DNA of 64,000 nucleotides from Bacillus taeanensis. GTDB lineage: Bacteria > Bacillota > Bacilli > Bacillales > UBA6769. The stretch spans positions 62,001-126,000 of the forward strand of contig NZ_QOCW01000010.1 in NCBI RefSeq assembly GCF_003318295.1. Reading direction: 5' to 3'. This document shows, piece after piece, positions 57,047 through 64,000 of the stretch. The position numbers and the translations under genes were made by a program. How positions within the stretch are numbered: position 1 is the stretch's first letter; each line of letters begins with the position of its first letter. The notes beneath the pieces are model-generated. The model was not told the origin of the DNA. It made no database searches and was given only the letters and a program-made list of their open reading frames with translations.

Positions 57047-57808
57047 ATGTTTGTCTATGATGATATTGGAAAAGGGGAGCCTTTAGTGTTCATTCATGGT
57101 TTAGGTTCACGAAAAGAGGCTTGGAAGTCACAGCATGAACTTGCAAGCAGATTTCGATTAATTATTCCAGATTTAAGAGGACATGGCCAGTCACCAATCA
57201 AAAAAGAATTAACAGTTAAAAATTTTGCAAACGATATCATAGCATTATTAAACCATTTAAACATTCGCTCAGCACATATTTGCGGCCTTTCGCTTGGGGG
57301 AATTGTTGCCCAGCAAATATACCGAAATAGTGCTGACAGAGTAAAGTCTTTGATTCTTTGTAATACGGTTTCTTATATTCCTCCAGCCTTAGGGAAACTA
57401 GCAGTTCGAAAGCGATTAGACTCAATTTCCAGACTTTCAGAAGAAGAATATATAAATTTAACTGTTTATAACTGTTTATACAATAAAGTAAATCCAAAAA
57501 TGATAGCGGATACAAAGAAAGCTTTTTTAATTCATAAAGAAACCTATATTAAATCAGCAGAAGCCGCTGTTGGAAAAAATTTCATTCCAATGCTGCCGTT
57601 TATTTCAATTCCTGTTTTAGTTATAGGAAGTGCAGAAGATCATGTGACACCTGCGATGAATGCCATGCAAACTCATTTATTAGTACCCCATTCGAAGTTA
57701 GTTATCTTTGACAAAACAGGACATATTTCTAATATTGAAAAAAAAGAAAAATTTAATCAAATTGTAGATGAATTTTTAGGCGGAATTAAAAAAGAAGAAA
57801 TTTGTTAG
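57047..57808 (+). CDS. Alpha/beta hydrolase
   Basis: This 253-residue alpha/beta-hydrolase has the oxyanion HGLGSRKEAW, the nucleophile elbow GLSLGG (Ser about residue 82), the acid SAEDHVTP (Asp about 205) and His in FDKTGHISNIE (about 229). It resembles 3-oxoadipate enol-lactonase/pimeloyl-ester carboxylesterase-type enzymes; the substrate cannot be told. AAAGGGCGG precedes the ATG. It ends in a terminator and has no operon partner. Confidence 0.87.
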   Translation: MFVYDDIGKGEPLVFIHGLGSRKEAWKSQHELASRFRLIIPDLRGHGQSPIKKELTVKNFANDIIALLNHLNIRSAHICGLSLGGIVAQQIYRNSADRVKSLILCNTVSYIPPALGKLAVRKRLDSISRLSEEEYINLTVYNCLYNKVNPKMIADTKKAFLIHKETYIKSAEAAVGKNFIPMLPFISIPVLVIGSAEDHVTPAMNAMQTHLLVPHSKLVIFDKTGHISNIEKKEKFNQIVDEFLGGIKKEEIC

Positions 57809-57834
57809 CACATAAAGGGGAGAGGAATTATTTT

Positions 57835-57867
57835 AAGAAGTATGACGCTCTGGCATACTTCTTTTTT
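57835..57867 (+). terminator. Terminator of the hydrolase gene
   Basis: AAGAAGTATG (57835-57844) pairs with CATACTTCTT (57854-57863), then TTTT. Confidence 0.85.
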
Positions 57868-57901
57868 AACTATTTTAATTAAAATAACGCAGCTTTAAAA
57901 A

Positions 57902-58768
57902 CTAACCATTTACGATTCTCCCTCCGTTTACATGAAGAACTTGACCTGTCATGTAGGAAGAATCATCAGAAGCAAGGAATACATAACTAGGAGCCACTTC
58001 TTCAGGCTGACCTGCACGCTTCATCGGTGTATTTCTTCCAAAAGAAGCAACTTTTTCTTTACTAAATGTGGAAGGGATTAATGGTGTCCATATCGGACCA
58101 GGTGCTACCCCGTTTACACGAATCCCTTTTTGAACAAGTGACTGTGATAAAGAACGAGTAAATGTAGTAATGGCTCCTTTTGTAGCGGAATAGTCAATTA
58201 ATTGATCATGACCAAGATATGCTGTAATTGAAGTAGTGTTAATAATCGTACTTCCTTGTTTTAAATGTTTTAAAGCAGCTTTGGTTAAGTAAAACATTGA
58301 AAATATATTGGTTCGAAATGTATTTTCAAGCTGTGTTGATGTAATAAATTCAATCCCATATTGAGGATGCTGTTCAGCAGCGTTGTTAACTAAAATATCA
58401 AGTTTGCCAAATTTATAAATTGTTTTTTCAACTACTTGATTGCAAAACGTTTCATCTCCAATATCACCAGAGAGAAGAATACATGTTTTTCTTTCCTCCT
58501 CAACCTGCCGTTTTGTTTCCTCTGCATCTTCATGTTCATTTAAATAAACAACTACTACATTGGCTCCCTCTTTTGCATAGGCAATTGCGACAGCGCGTCC
58601 AATGCCGCTGTCTCCACCTGTAATAATTGCAACTTTCTCTTTCAATTTACCGCTTCCAACATAGGCTGTATCTTCTGAGATTGGCAGGGGAGTCATTTCC
58701 GATTCTATTCCAGGCTGATGGTTTTGATGCTGGGCTGGTTGACCTGCAGGATAATATTCATTACTCAT
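57902..58768 (-). CDS. Short-chain dehydrogenase, YhdF-like
   Basis: This SDR of about 288 residues has an N-terminal extension of about 40 residues (with QPGIESEMTPLPI), then the NAD(P) motif TGGDSGIGRAVA, NNAAEQH, catalytic YSATKGA with Ser-Tyr-Lys, and VAPGPIWTPLIPSTF. It matches the YhdF/YghA group of general-stress oxidoreductases. ATG 58768 has AAGGAG about 11 bases ahead; an ATG three codons earlier is too near the SD. The substrate is not known. Confidence 0.87.
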   Translation of the reverse strand: MSNEYYPAGQPAQHQNHQPGIESEMTPLPISEDTAYVGSGKLKEKVAIITGGDSGIGRAVAIAYAKEGANVVVVYLNEHEDAEETKRQVEEERKTCILLSGDIGDETFCNQVVEKTIYKFGKLDILVNNAAEQHPQYGIEFITSTQLENTFRTNIFSMFYLTKAALKHLKQGSTIINTTSITAYLGHDQLIDYSATKGAITTFTRSLSQSLVQKGIRVNGVAPGPIWTPLIPSTFSKEKVASFGRNTPMKRAGQPEEVAPSYVFLASDDSSYMTGQVLHVNGGRIVNG

Positions 58769-58902
58769 TTCTATCATACTCCTTAAACTTCAGCATAATA
58801 ATCTGTTTCATTTCCATATCATAATCGAATTGCAGGAAATTATGCGCTTTTTGATAATTTAAGCTGTAGAGAACAGATGCAGAAACAAATGATAAAACAA
58901 AT

Positions 58903-58932
58903 GCAAAATGAGCCCGATCAGGCTCATTTTGC
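58903..58932 (-). terminator. Terminator after the 44-residue gene
   Basis: On the minus strand GCAAAATGAGCC pairs with GGCTCATTTTGC around TGATCG, with an ATTTGTTTT tail. Confidence 0.75.
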
Positions 58933-58934
58933 AT

Positions 58935-59069
58935 TTAAATATGATCTGTTTTTTTAGAGTATTGGCGCTCTCCACGCTCTTCTGCATTTCGTTCCCGCAA
59001 GTTGTTTTTTTGTTGGCGTACAGCATTACCGTCAACCGGTTTTTTGTTATTGTCTTTTGTAGTAGACAT
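58935..59069 (-). CDS. Small hydrophilic protein, 44 residues
   Basis: This very hydrophilic protein (MSTTKDNNKKPVDGNAVRQQ, then KNNLRERNAEERGERQYSKK) is rich in Asn, Gln, Arg and Lys like minor spore proteins. GGAGGTATTTT precedes the ATG. No GPR motif is present. It may be a spore or stress protein, but I do not recognise a family. Its terminator lies just downstream. Confidence 0.6.
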   Translation of the reverse strand: MSTTKDNNKKPVDGNAVRQQKNNLRERNAEERGERQYSKKTDHI

Positions 59070-59129
59070 AAAATACCTCCAGCATAAAATGTTTGGTTCA
59101 TTTCTTAACATGAACAAATGATGGAGCGT

Positions 59130-59993
59130 TTATTCTATAGATAATTGATTAAAAAAGAAAACTCCAAGTGCTCCTGGTCCTACATGAGCGCCAACGGCAC
59201 TGCCGATGGTGTGAATAATAAAAGAATGACAGTTTGTTTTTTCTTCAATCAATTTTTTTAAATGATCTGCTCCTTCAGAATTATCTGCATGGACAATAAT
59301 AATAGTTTGTTCTTCCAAGTTTTCCCCACGTTCAGTCATCAATTCTAAAATTTTGGTGTAGAGTTTTTTTTGACCTCTTACTTTACCCACGGGGTGGATT
59401 TTACCTTGAGGAAGCGTTAAAATCGGCTTTATATTAAGCAATCCTCCGATCACTGCTGAAGCTTTACTTAAACGACCGCCGCGGTATAAATATTCCACAT
59501 TATCAACGGTAAAAATGTGTTCAATATGATTACGGACATGATTTAATTTTCTTTCCATATCTTCTAGGTTGTTATTAGCATGCGCGAGTTCTGCTGCATA
59601 TTTAACAAGAAGTCCATGTCCTCCTGAACCTGCATAAGAATCAATAACGGCAATAGAAGCGTTCGGAAATTTTTCGAGAACTTCTTCTTTCATTAACACA
59701 GCCGTTTGGTATGTACCGGATAATTTTGAGGACATGGCAATAAAAATAATAGGATGCTGTTTTTCAGCATAAGAAGTAAAGGTTTCTTGAAGTCTGTATG
59801 CGGGTGCTTGTGCTGTTTTAGGTACTTTTTCATTACGCATGGCATCATATACGTCATTTGATTGAATCGTTTCTTTGTCAAAATACTCTTCATTTTCTAA
59901 ATTTACGACTAATGGCACCATGTCGATTTCATACTTTTCCAAAAATTCTACAGGAAGATCACAGCTGGAGTCTGTAATAATTTTGACCTGCAT
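59130..59993 (-). CDS. DegV-family fatty-acid-binding protein, YitS-like
   Basis: This 287-residue protein has the DegV start VKIITDSSCDLPVEF, PKTAQAPAY, FIAMSSKLSGTYQTA, VEYLYRGGRLSKASAVIGGLLNIKPIL and the end GPGALGVFF. DegV proteins bind fatty acids and, as FakB, present them to the FakA kinase. Its place before a BsuPI-domain gene and a YitU-like gene resembles yitS of B. subtilis. It is a single-gene unit. Confidence 0.9.
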   Translation of the reverse strand: MQVKIITDSSCDLPVEFLEKYEIDMVPLVVNLENEEYFDKETIQSNDVYDAMRNEKVPKTAQAPAYRLQETFTSYAEKQHPIIFIAMSSKLSGTYQTAVLMKEEVLEKFPNASIAVIDSYAGSGGHGLLVKYAAELAHANNNLEDMERKLNHVRNHIEHIFTVDNVEYLYRGGRLSKASAVIGGLLNIKPILTLPQGKIHPVGKVRGQKKLYTKILELMTERGENLEEQTIIIVHADNSEGADHLKKLIEEKTNCHSFIIHTIGSAVGAHVGPGALGVFFFNQLSIE

Positions 59994-60149
59994 TTCTTCA
60001 CCTACTTTTTAAGTTTTAGTACAAGCTTTTATTTAAAGTGTAATCGTAACTTATCATGAAATCAATGAGGATTTATGCAAAAGTGAAACTATTATTGATT
60101 TTAGGCAGTTATATATCATATAGTGAAAAAATAAAAGGTAGGTGATTTC

Positions 60150-60641
60150 ATGCGTTTTTTCTTTTTAGTAATCATAAGTGGGCTGATTTTAATAAGCGGA
60201 TGTGGAACAAATTCCAGCCAAAACACTAACAATGGAGAAGTAGAAGAACATGCAAGTTTAGAGGAAGTGCAAACATTCGTTGAAGCAAAACAAGAAAAAC
60301 AAGCGCTCCACATTACACTTCTTCTTCAAAATAATAGTTCAGAAGATGTAAAATTAACTTTTTCGAGTGGACAGCAATTTGAAATTATCGTTTTAAATGA
60401 CAAGAATGAAGAAGTTTATCGCTTTTCAAAGGATAAAACATTTACTCAAGCCATTGAAACGAAGGTCCTTAAAGAGGGTAGTCAAATGAAATGGCATGAT
60501 GTTTGGAAAACCTCAAATGTGCAGACTGGCCCTTATCAAATAAAAGGACAGATTACAATAAGTGAATCCTCTCCGAAAATAAGCGCGGACAAATTATCCG
60601 ATGAAATTTCCATACAAGTAGAAGAGAATGAAGTAAATTAA
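60150..60641 (+). CDS. Lipoprotein with BsuPI (intracellular proteinase inhibitor) domain
   Basis: This 163-residue protein has a lipoprotein signal with lipobox LISGC (Cys18), a short Asn/Glu linker, then a beta-sandwich BsuPI domain (about residues 50-160: ITLLLQNNSSEDVKLTFSSG, FEIIVLNDKNEEVYRFSKD). The domain is that of B. subtilis Ipi, an inhibitor of intracellular serine protease, but here it is fixed outside the cell, so the target must differ. Its neighbours (DegV, YitU-like) match the ipi locus of B. subtilis. AAAGGTAGGTG precedes the ATG. Confidence 0.82.
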   Translation: MRFFFLVIISGLILISGCGTNSSQNTNNGEVEEHASLEEVQTFVEAKQEKQALHITLLLQNNSSEDVKLTFSSGQQFEIIVLNDKNEEVYRFSKDKTFTQAIETKVLKEGSQMKWHDVWKTSNVQTGPYQIKGQITISESSPKISADKLSDEISIQVEENEVN

Positions 60642-60723
60642 TACTTGAACTATTTGAACAAAGTGCAAACGATGGCAGCCATACAAATCAGCTGTTTATT
60701 TCCTTAGAGTTACTTTAATCATA

Positions 60724-60762
60724 AAAAGCCAATTTTAGTGCTAGCACTAAAATTGGCTTTTT
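60724..60762. terminator. Perfect terminator between convergent genes
   Basis: AAAAAGCCAATTTTAGTGCT pairs perfectly with its reverse complement across GTGCTAGCAC, forming a near-palindrome with T-runs in both directions. Confidence 0.85.
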
Positions 60763-60814
60763 ATTTATGGGTTTTATTGAAGCAGCTGCTTTTCAATTTA
60801 AAAAATGATGTTTA

Positions 60815-61267
60815 TTAAAAAGTGAAACCATACCGTTTAGAAATAATGTCATGAAATCCTAAAGAATTATATAAGTGCTTTGTAACAGAGTTGTTAATTC
60901 CTGTTTCAAGTTCAATTCCTTTTAATCCTTCTTTTTCAGCCCAGTGAATAACATGAAGGAGAATTTTTTTTGCAATCCCGCGATTACGATGCTCATTATG
61001 AACAAAAAGGTCGTTCAACCAAATATATTTTCCGCCTTTTTTTAAGCTAATGCCAATATTAAAAAAAGCTAGTCCTAAAATTGATCCTTGCTCCTCTGCT
61101 ACAACAATTTTTGATAAGGAACCTTCCTGTAGTGATTGTTGAATCCCATTTAATAATGTGTGATAAGTTTCTTCTGTGTGAGTACGAGTCATTTGCTGCA
61201 TTAATAAATCAGCAATCTTTTTTTGCAGTTCATCATCTGCTTGTGCTGGAACCTCATAAATCTTCAT
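60815..61267 (-). CDS. GNAT-family N-acetyltransferase
   Basis: This 150-residue acetyltransferase has the GNAT core: IVVAEEQGSILGLAFF, acetyl-CoA loop VHNEHRNRGIAKKILLHV (R-x-x-G-I/A), and GIELETGINNSVTKHLYNSLGF at the end. The substrate is not evident. ATG 61267 has AGGAGGG; a longer start upstream is unlikely. It is convergent with the BsuPI lipoprotein gene. Confidence 0.85.
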   Translation of the reverse strand: MKIYEVPAQADDELQKKIADLLMQQMTRTHTEETYHTLLNGIQQSLQEGSLSKIVVAEEQGSILGLAFFNIGISLKKGGKYIWLNDLFVHNEHRNRGIAKKILLHVIHWAEKEGLKGIELETGINNSVTKHLYNSLGFHDIISKRYGFTF

Positions 61268-61558
61268 GTTTGGCCCTCCTGTTTCTCCCAAAAAATAATA
61301 AATCACTCTATAGCACATTTTAACTGATAGAGAGTAAAAATTTAATACAAAAATAATTTTTTATAGAAAAAATGAAACTTTTTCGATTATTGTTCGTCTA
61401 ATAATAAAGAAGATCTATATAAAGTTAAAATCAATCCTTAAGTTGAAGCTGTATAAATTTAAACAAAGCAAGTTAATATTATCTGTACATAATTTATTAA
61501 TAAGCATCGAAATTATGTAATAACCACTAAAGTCACAGAAAGAAGGGAGAGGAACAAG

Positions 61559-62146
61559 ATGCCTACATTGGTTTGTTTTGGAGATAGTATGACTGCAAAA
61601 GAAGTAGATACGAATGGTACATTACGGTTTACGTCAAGAGTTCGGGAAGAATTAGAAGAGTGGACAGTTATTAATGCAGGTGTCCCGTGTGAAACGACAA
61701 GAACAGGTCTTGCTCGGTTTCAAGAAGATGTGTTAAGTTATAAGCCTGATCTTGTTACGATTTTATTCGGAACATTTGATAGTCATGGAAACAAAAGAGT
61801 GGATGTTTATGAATTTTAAAAAAATTTAACTTACATGGTTAAAAAACTTTCACCTAAAAAGGTCATATTAATTAGCCCCTCTCCTGTAAACGAATACGCC
61901 GTCAATACTCCTAGAAAAAATGCTGCATTATATCAATATGCCCATGCTGTTGAACAAGTCTCTTTAGAAACAGGCAGTTATTTTATTAATCTTTGGACAA
62001 TAATGGCAGCAAAGGAGCAATCAAAAGTATTAAAGCATGATGGCGTTCATTTTAATGAAAAAGGTTATCGTATATTATCAGAGGCGGTAATTACAAAAAT
62101 AAACAACATTTCTAGTACTAAAGGGCGAAAAAAAATTGCGAAATAA
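61559..62146 (+). pseudogene. SGNH/GDSL hydrolase, interrupted by one in-frame stop
   Basis: Both halves are in the same frame. The first has FGDSMTAKEV (nucleophile Ser block), INAGVPCETT and ILFGTFDSHGN. After DVYEF a TAA (61817-61819) stops it, and KNLTYMVKKLSPKKVILISP continues through to the catalytic DGVHFNEKGY. Replacing TAA by GAA gives EFEKNLT, so a single G-to-T change is likely. The complete protein would be about 195 residues. GGGAGAGG precedes the ATG. The second half has an ATG (61835) but no SD, so active enzyme is unlikely unless the stop is read through. Confidence 0.8.
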
Positions 62147-62160
62147 GTTTTCGCAATTTT
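62132..62160 (+). terminator. Terminator of the SGNH gene
   Basis: AAAATTGCGAAA pairs with TTTCGCAATTTT around TAAG; it overlaps the last codons. Confidence 0.75.
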
Positions 62161-62260
62161 AAGATATCTATTAACTATGCTGTATGCGGGTTTATATAAT
62201 TAAAAGAATAATTTGTCAACCGAGGTTTGGATGAATGTTTTCTAAGAGAAAAATTCTCTA

Positions 62261-62392
62261 TTACTTAAAGTTTTCTTCTATTATAGGCGCTCCAGATTTC
62301 ATTGGTGTACGATCATGTTTATCGTCATCGCGCACGGCTTTGTCCGCACCTTGTTGATTGCTGCGCTGTTTTGCTTTGCTTTGTTTTCCCAT
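62261..62392 (-). CDS. Small hydrophilic protein, 43 residues
   Basis: The protein starts MGKQSKAKQRSNQQGADKAV and ends APIIEENFK. It is rich in Lys, Gln, Asp and Arg with no hydrophobic core, as seen in minor spore and stress proteins. GAAGGAGG precedes the ATG on the minus strand. I do not recognise the family. It is convergent with the SGNH gene. Confidence 0.6.
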   Translation of the reverse strand: MGKQSKAKQRSNQQGADKAVRDDDKHDRTPMKSGAPIIEENFK

Positions 62393-62469
62393 TGAAATTC
62401 CTCCTTCATTTTATTCATCTTATAGTGTGTTCTTGAAAGGAGAAATTTATGTGTATTCTGACAAGGCAT

Positions 62470-63279
62470 CTACATGGGAAGCGAATGTTCAAGGTAGTGG
62501 GCAATTCCGTCATCTTCATTGCTTTTAGTAATAAAATTTGCAATATTTTTTAATTCATCAATGGCATTTTCCATCGCAATTCCTTGACCTGCATACTCAA
62601 TCATTTCGAGATCGTTGCTTTCATCGCCAAATGCAATTACACGTTCTTTGGGAATGTTATAATATTCTGCTATATGTTTTAACCCAACCGCTTTATTAAG
62701 ACCGCTTTTTACAATTTCGATAATTTTCCAAGGTGCATTCCAAACCCGATGTTCAATTACTTCAGCATGAGCTAAATGAATGCTTTCTCTTAGTTCATCA
62801 AGGTGATGCTCATGAGGATGAACTAAAATCGAAGTAGGATGATCTTTTAAAATACTGTGAAGGTTTCCCGTTCGTATAGGAAAATCAGGCATGGTGAAAC
62901 TGTTAACCATCACTTTGTCATGTTTGTTTAAATATACATCATCAACAACTTCAGCCATAATATTTTTTACTTTAAAATCATAACATGTTTGAAAAATATT
63001 TTTTGCAACCTTTAAATCTACTGGTAAATGGTATCCTTTCCAACTTTGATCAATTGGGTGGTGCACATAGGCGCCGTTAAAATTAACCATCGGTGTATTC
63101 AGTTTTAGCTCGCGATAATATAATGCGCTGGCCCGGTGAGGACGTCCTGTTGAAATTACAATTTTATGACCAGCTTCCATGGCTTTTTTTAATGCTTGCT
63201 TTGTTTTTGGTAAGATTTTTTTATCGTCGCTTAAAAGTGTACCATCTAGGTCTAAGGCGATTAAATAAGATTTTTTCAT
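62470..63279 (-). CDS. yitU: HAD-superfamily Cof-type phosphatase, YitU-like
   Basis: This 269-residue phosphatase has IALDLDGTLLSDDKKI (two catalytic Asp), ISTGRPHRA, the Lys of KSGLNKAVGLKHIAEY, and VIAFGDESNDLEMIEYAG (Mg). Cof-type enzymes remove phosphate from sugar phosphates, FMN or pyridoxal phosphate; the substrate is not told by sequence. It lies near a DegV gene and next to a YitV-like gene, as in the yitS-yitV region of B. subtilis. Confidence 0.88.
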   Translation of the reverse strand: MKKSYLIALDLDGTLLSDDKKILPKTKQALKKAMEAGHKIVISTGRPHRASALYYRELKLNTPMVNFNGAYVHHPIDQSWKGYHLPVDLKVAKNIFQTCYDFKVKNIMAEVVDDVYLNKHDKVMVNSFTMPDFPIRTGNLHSILKDHPTSILVHPHEHHLDELRESIHLAHAEVIEHRVWNAPWKIIEIVKSGLNKAVGLKHIAEYYNIPKERVIAFGDESNDLEMIEYAGQGIAMENAIDELKNIANFITKSNEDDGIAHYLEHSLPM

Positions 63280-63487
63280 AAAAATAATCCCTCTTTATCA
63301 TAATTTTTGTGGGTAAAATGGTTTCTATTGTTTTTCATCTATATTGTCATAAAAGCTGTAACATGACATATTTTAAGAATTCGTCTACTTTAATTCCTGC
63401 AATGAATACCTTTATAAAGATAAAAATATTATTTGTTTTCGTGTAATTTAGTCATTTTACCATACAAATGTAAAAGATGAGTAATAT

Positions 63488-63512
63488 GTTTACTATCATC
63501 ATAATCGGGAAT
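63488..63512 (+). promoter_or_regulatory. Sigma-B-like promoter
   Basis: GTTTAC (63488-63493) and GGGAAT (63507-63512) with a 13-bp spacer match the sigma-B consensus GTTTAA-N12/14-GGGWAW. It lies 37 bp before the YtxH-like gene. Confidence 0.68.
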
Positions 63513-63549
63513 ACACATAGTAAACAATAATTATATTGAGGTGAAAGAA

Positions 63550-63822
63550 ATGAGAAAGCGGGATGTATTATTATCTACGTCAGTTGCTGTCGGAGCAGTT
63601 GGGGCATCAGTACTTTTAAAGGATAAAGATAAACGTGCAAAAGTAAAAGAAACCATTATGAAGGGCAAAGACAAATTGATGGATTTTAGAAACCAAAATG
63701 AAAAGTCATTGCCAATTGAAAAGGCTGGAAAACCTGATCCGCAAAATATAAGAGATAATAAGATGGTATCAGAGGGATCGGTGTATCCTGTTCAATATTA
63801 TAATGAACATAAACAGCAATAG
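63550..63822 (+). CDS. YtxH-like general stress protein
   Basis: This 90-residue protein starts MRKRDVLLSTSVAVGAVGAS, a short hydrophobic Ala/Gly/Val segment (about residues 7-22) like the membrane anchor of YtxH/Gas-vesicle-GvpP-like stress proteins, followed by a Lys-rich charged helix and a Pro/Tyr tail. A sigma-B-type promoter lies just upstream, which fits general-stress induction. ATG 63550 follows GAGGTGA; an in-frame GTG three codons earlier lies on that SD. The exact family is uncertain. Confidence 0.7.
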   Translation: MRKRDVLLSTSVAVGAVGASVLLKDKDKRAKVKETIMKGKDKLMDFRNQNEKSLPIEKAGKPDPQNIRDNKMVSEGSVYPVQYYNEHKQQ

Positions 63823-63917
63823 TCTGCGTAGTGCAGGCTATTTTCTTTTTGTTTAGAGGGGATTAATGGTAAACTGAAAAAAATGTTCTGTTTTCTTATC
63901 TAGAAAGGAGGAAGAAA

Positions 63918-64000
63918 ATGATCGTAATTAATAAAGAAAGCATAGCTGACGTCCCTGTTTTACACATTGCTTTACAAAAATCTTTTAGTAAGCCGCTTCC
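63918..64000 (+). CDS. yitV: Start of alpha/beta hydrolase, YitV-like (cut by window end)
   Basis: AAAGGAGGAAGAAA precedes the ATG. The 27 visible residues (MIVINKESIADVPVLHIALQ and on) match the beginning of YitV-type hydrolases of Bacillus, which lie beside yitU. The catalytic part is outside the window, so the identification rests on the N-terminus and the neighbouring YitU-like gene. Confidence 0.6.
   Translation, partial: MIVINKESIADVPVLHIALQKSFSKPL

Noticed and set aside
58859..59101. 80-residue minus-strand frame
   Set aside because: It overlaps the 44-residue gene, which has a strong GGAGGT SD, and its own start lacks one.
1..64000. CRISPR arrays, tRNA or rRNA genes and insertion sequences
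   Set aside because: I saw no regularly spaced repeats, no tRNA-like cloverleaf or rRNA core sequences, and no transposase motifs on either strand.

Overview
This 64 kb window is chromosomal DNA from an AT-rich, endospore-forming member of the Bacillaceae. It carries gpsB, class-B RNase P RNA, kapB, SASP-type genes (sspH, sspL), asnO, ykuD/ykuI, a gltC-gltAB unit and the Bacillus-type methionine salvage cluster. T-box and SAM-I riboswitches are present and Shine-Dalgarno (SD) sites are strong. The species cannot be fixed from the sequence alone.

Left end (1-2000): the 3' end of gpsB, rnpB with its own promoter and terminator, and the rRNA methyltransferase gene ypsC. From about 1.85 to 14.07 kb an integrated element sits in the 3' end of ypsC. 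A 68-bp perfect direct repeat (1854-1921 and 13999-14066, offset 12,145 bp) marks attL and attR. Matching inverted arm sequences lie just inside both ends. The element encodes a tyrosine integrase, a frameshifted HTH replication-type gene, unknown proteins, HNH/TerS/TerL packaging genes, an amidase, a small secreted protein, two XRE regulators and a membrane protein/FtsK/replication-relaxation trio. An internal deletion fuses the first part of terL to the last part of a holin gene, so all structural genes are gone. It reads as a decayed prophage or satellite with plasmid-like genes.

14-31 kb holds host metabolism and stress genes: ilvD, a frameshifted PAP2/haloperoxidase-like gene, a proline T-box with proB (no proA), an aminotransferase, two tandem trhO genes, kapB, ykuD, the EAL protein ykuI, a DeoR regulator, spore-protein genes, thyA-dfrA and a yycC-like gene. 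30-37 kb is gltC divergent from gltA-gltB (glutamate synthase).

37-49 kb is a methylthioribose and methionine salvage locus. A leftward operon mtnK-mtnA-ABC transporter (binding protein, double ATPase, permease) sits behind one SAM-I riboswitch. mtnE lies between. A rightward mtnW-mtnX-mtnB operon sits behind a second SAM-I riboswitch. mtnD is not at its usual place after mtnB.

49-64 kb: an FAD monooxygenase and a methyltransferase precede asnO. A stretch with B. subtilis yis/yit-like order follows: asnO, MATE (YisQ-like), AraC (YisR-like), LacI, then DegV (YitS-like), a BsuPI-domain lipoprotein, a HAD phosphatase (YitU-like) and the start of a YitV-like hydrolase. An SGNH hydrolase gene in this part is broken by one in-frame stop. 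Inactivated genes in the window are the element's HTH gene, terL and holin, plus the host PAP2-like and SGNH genes.
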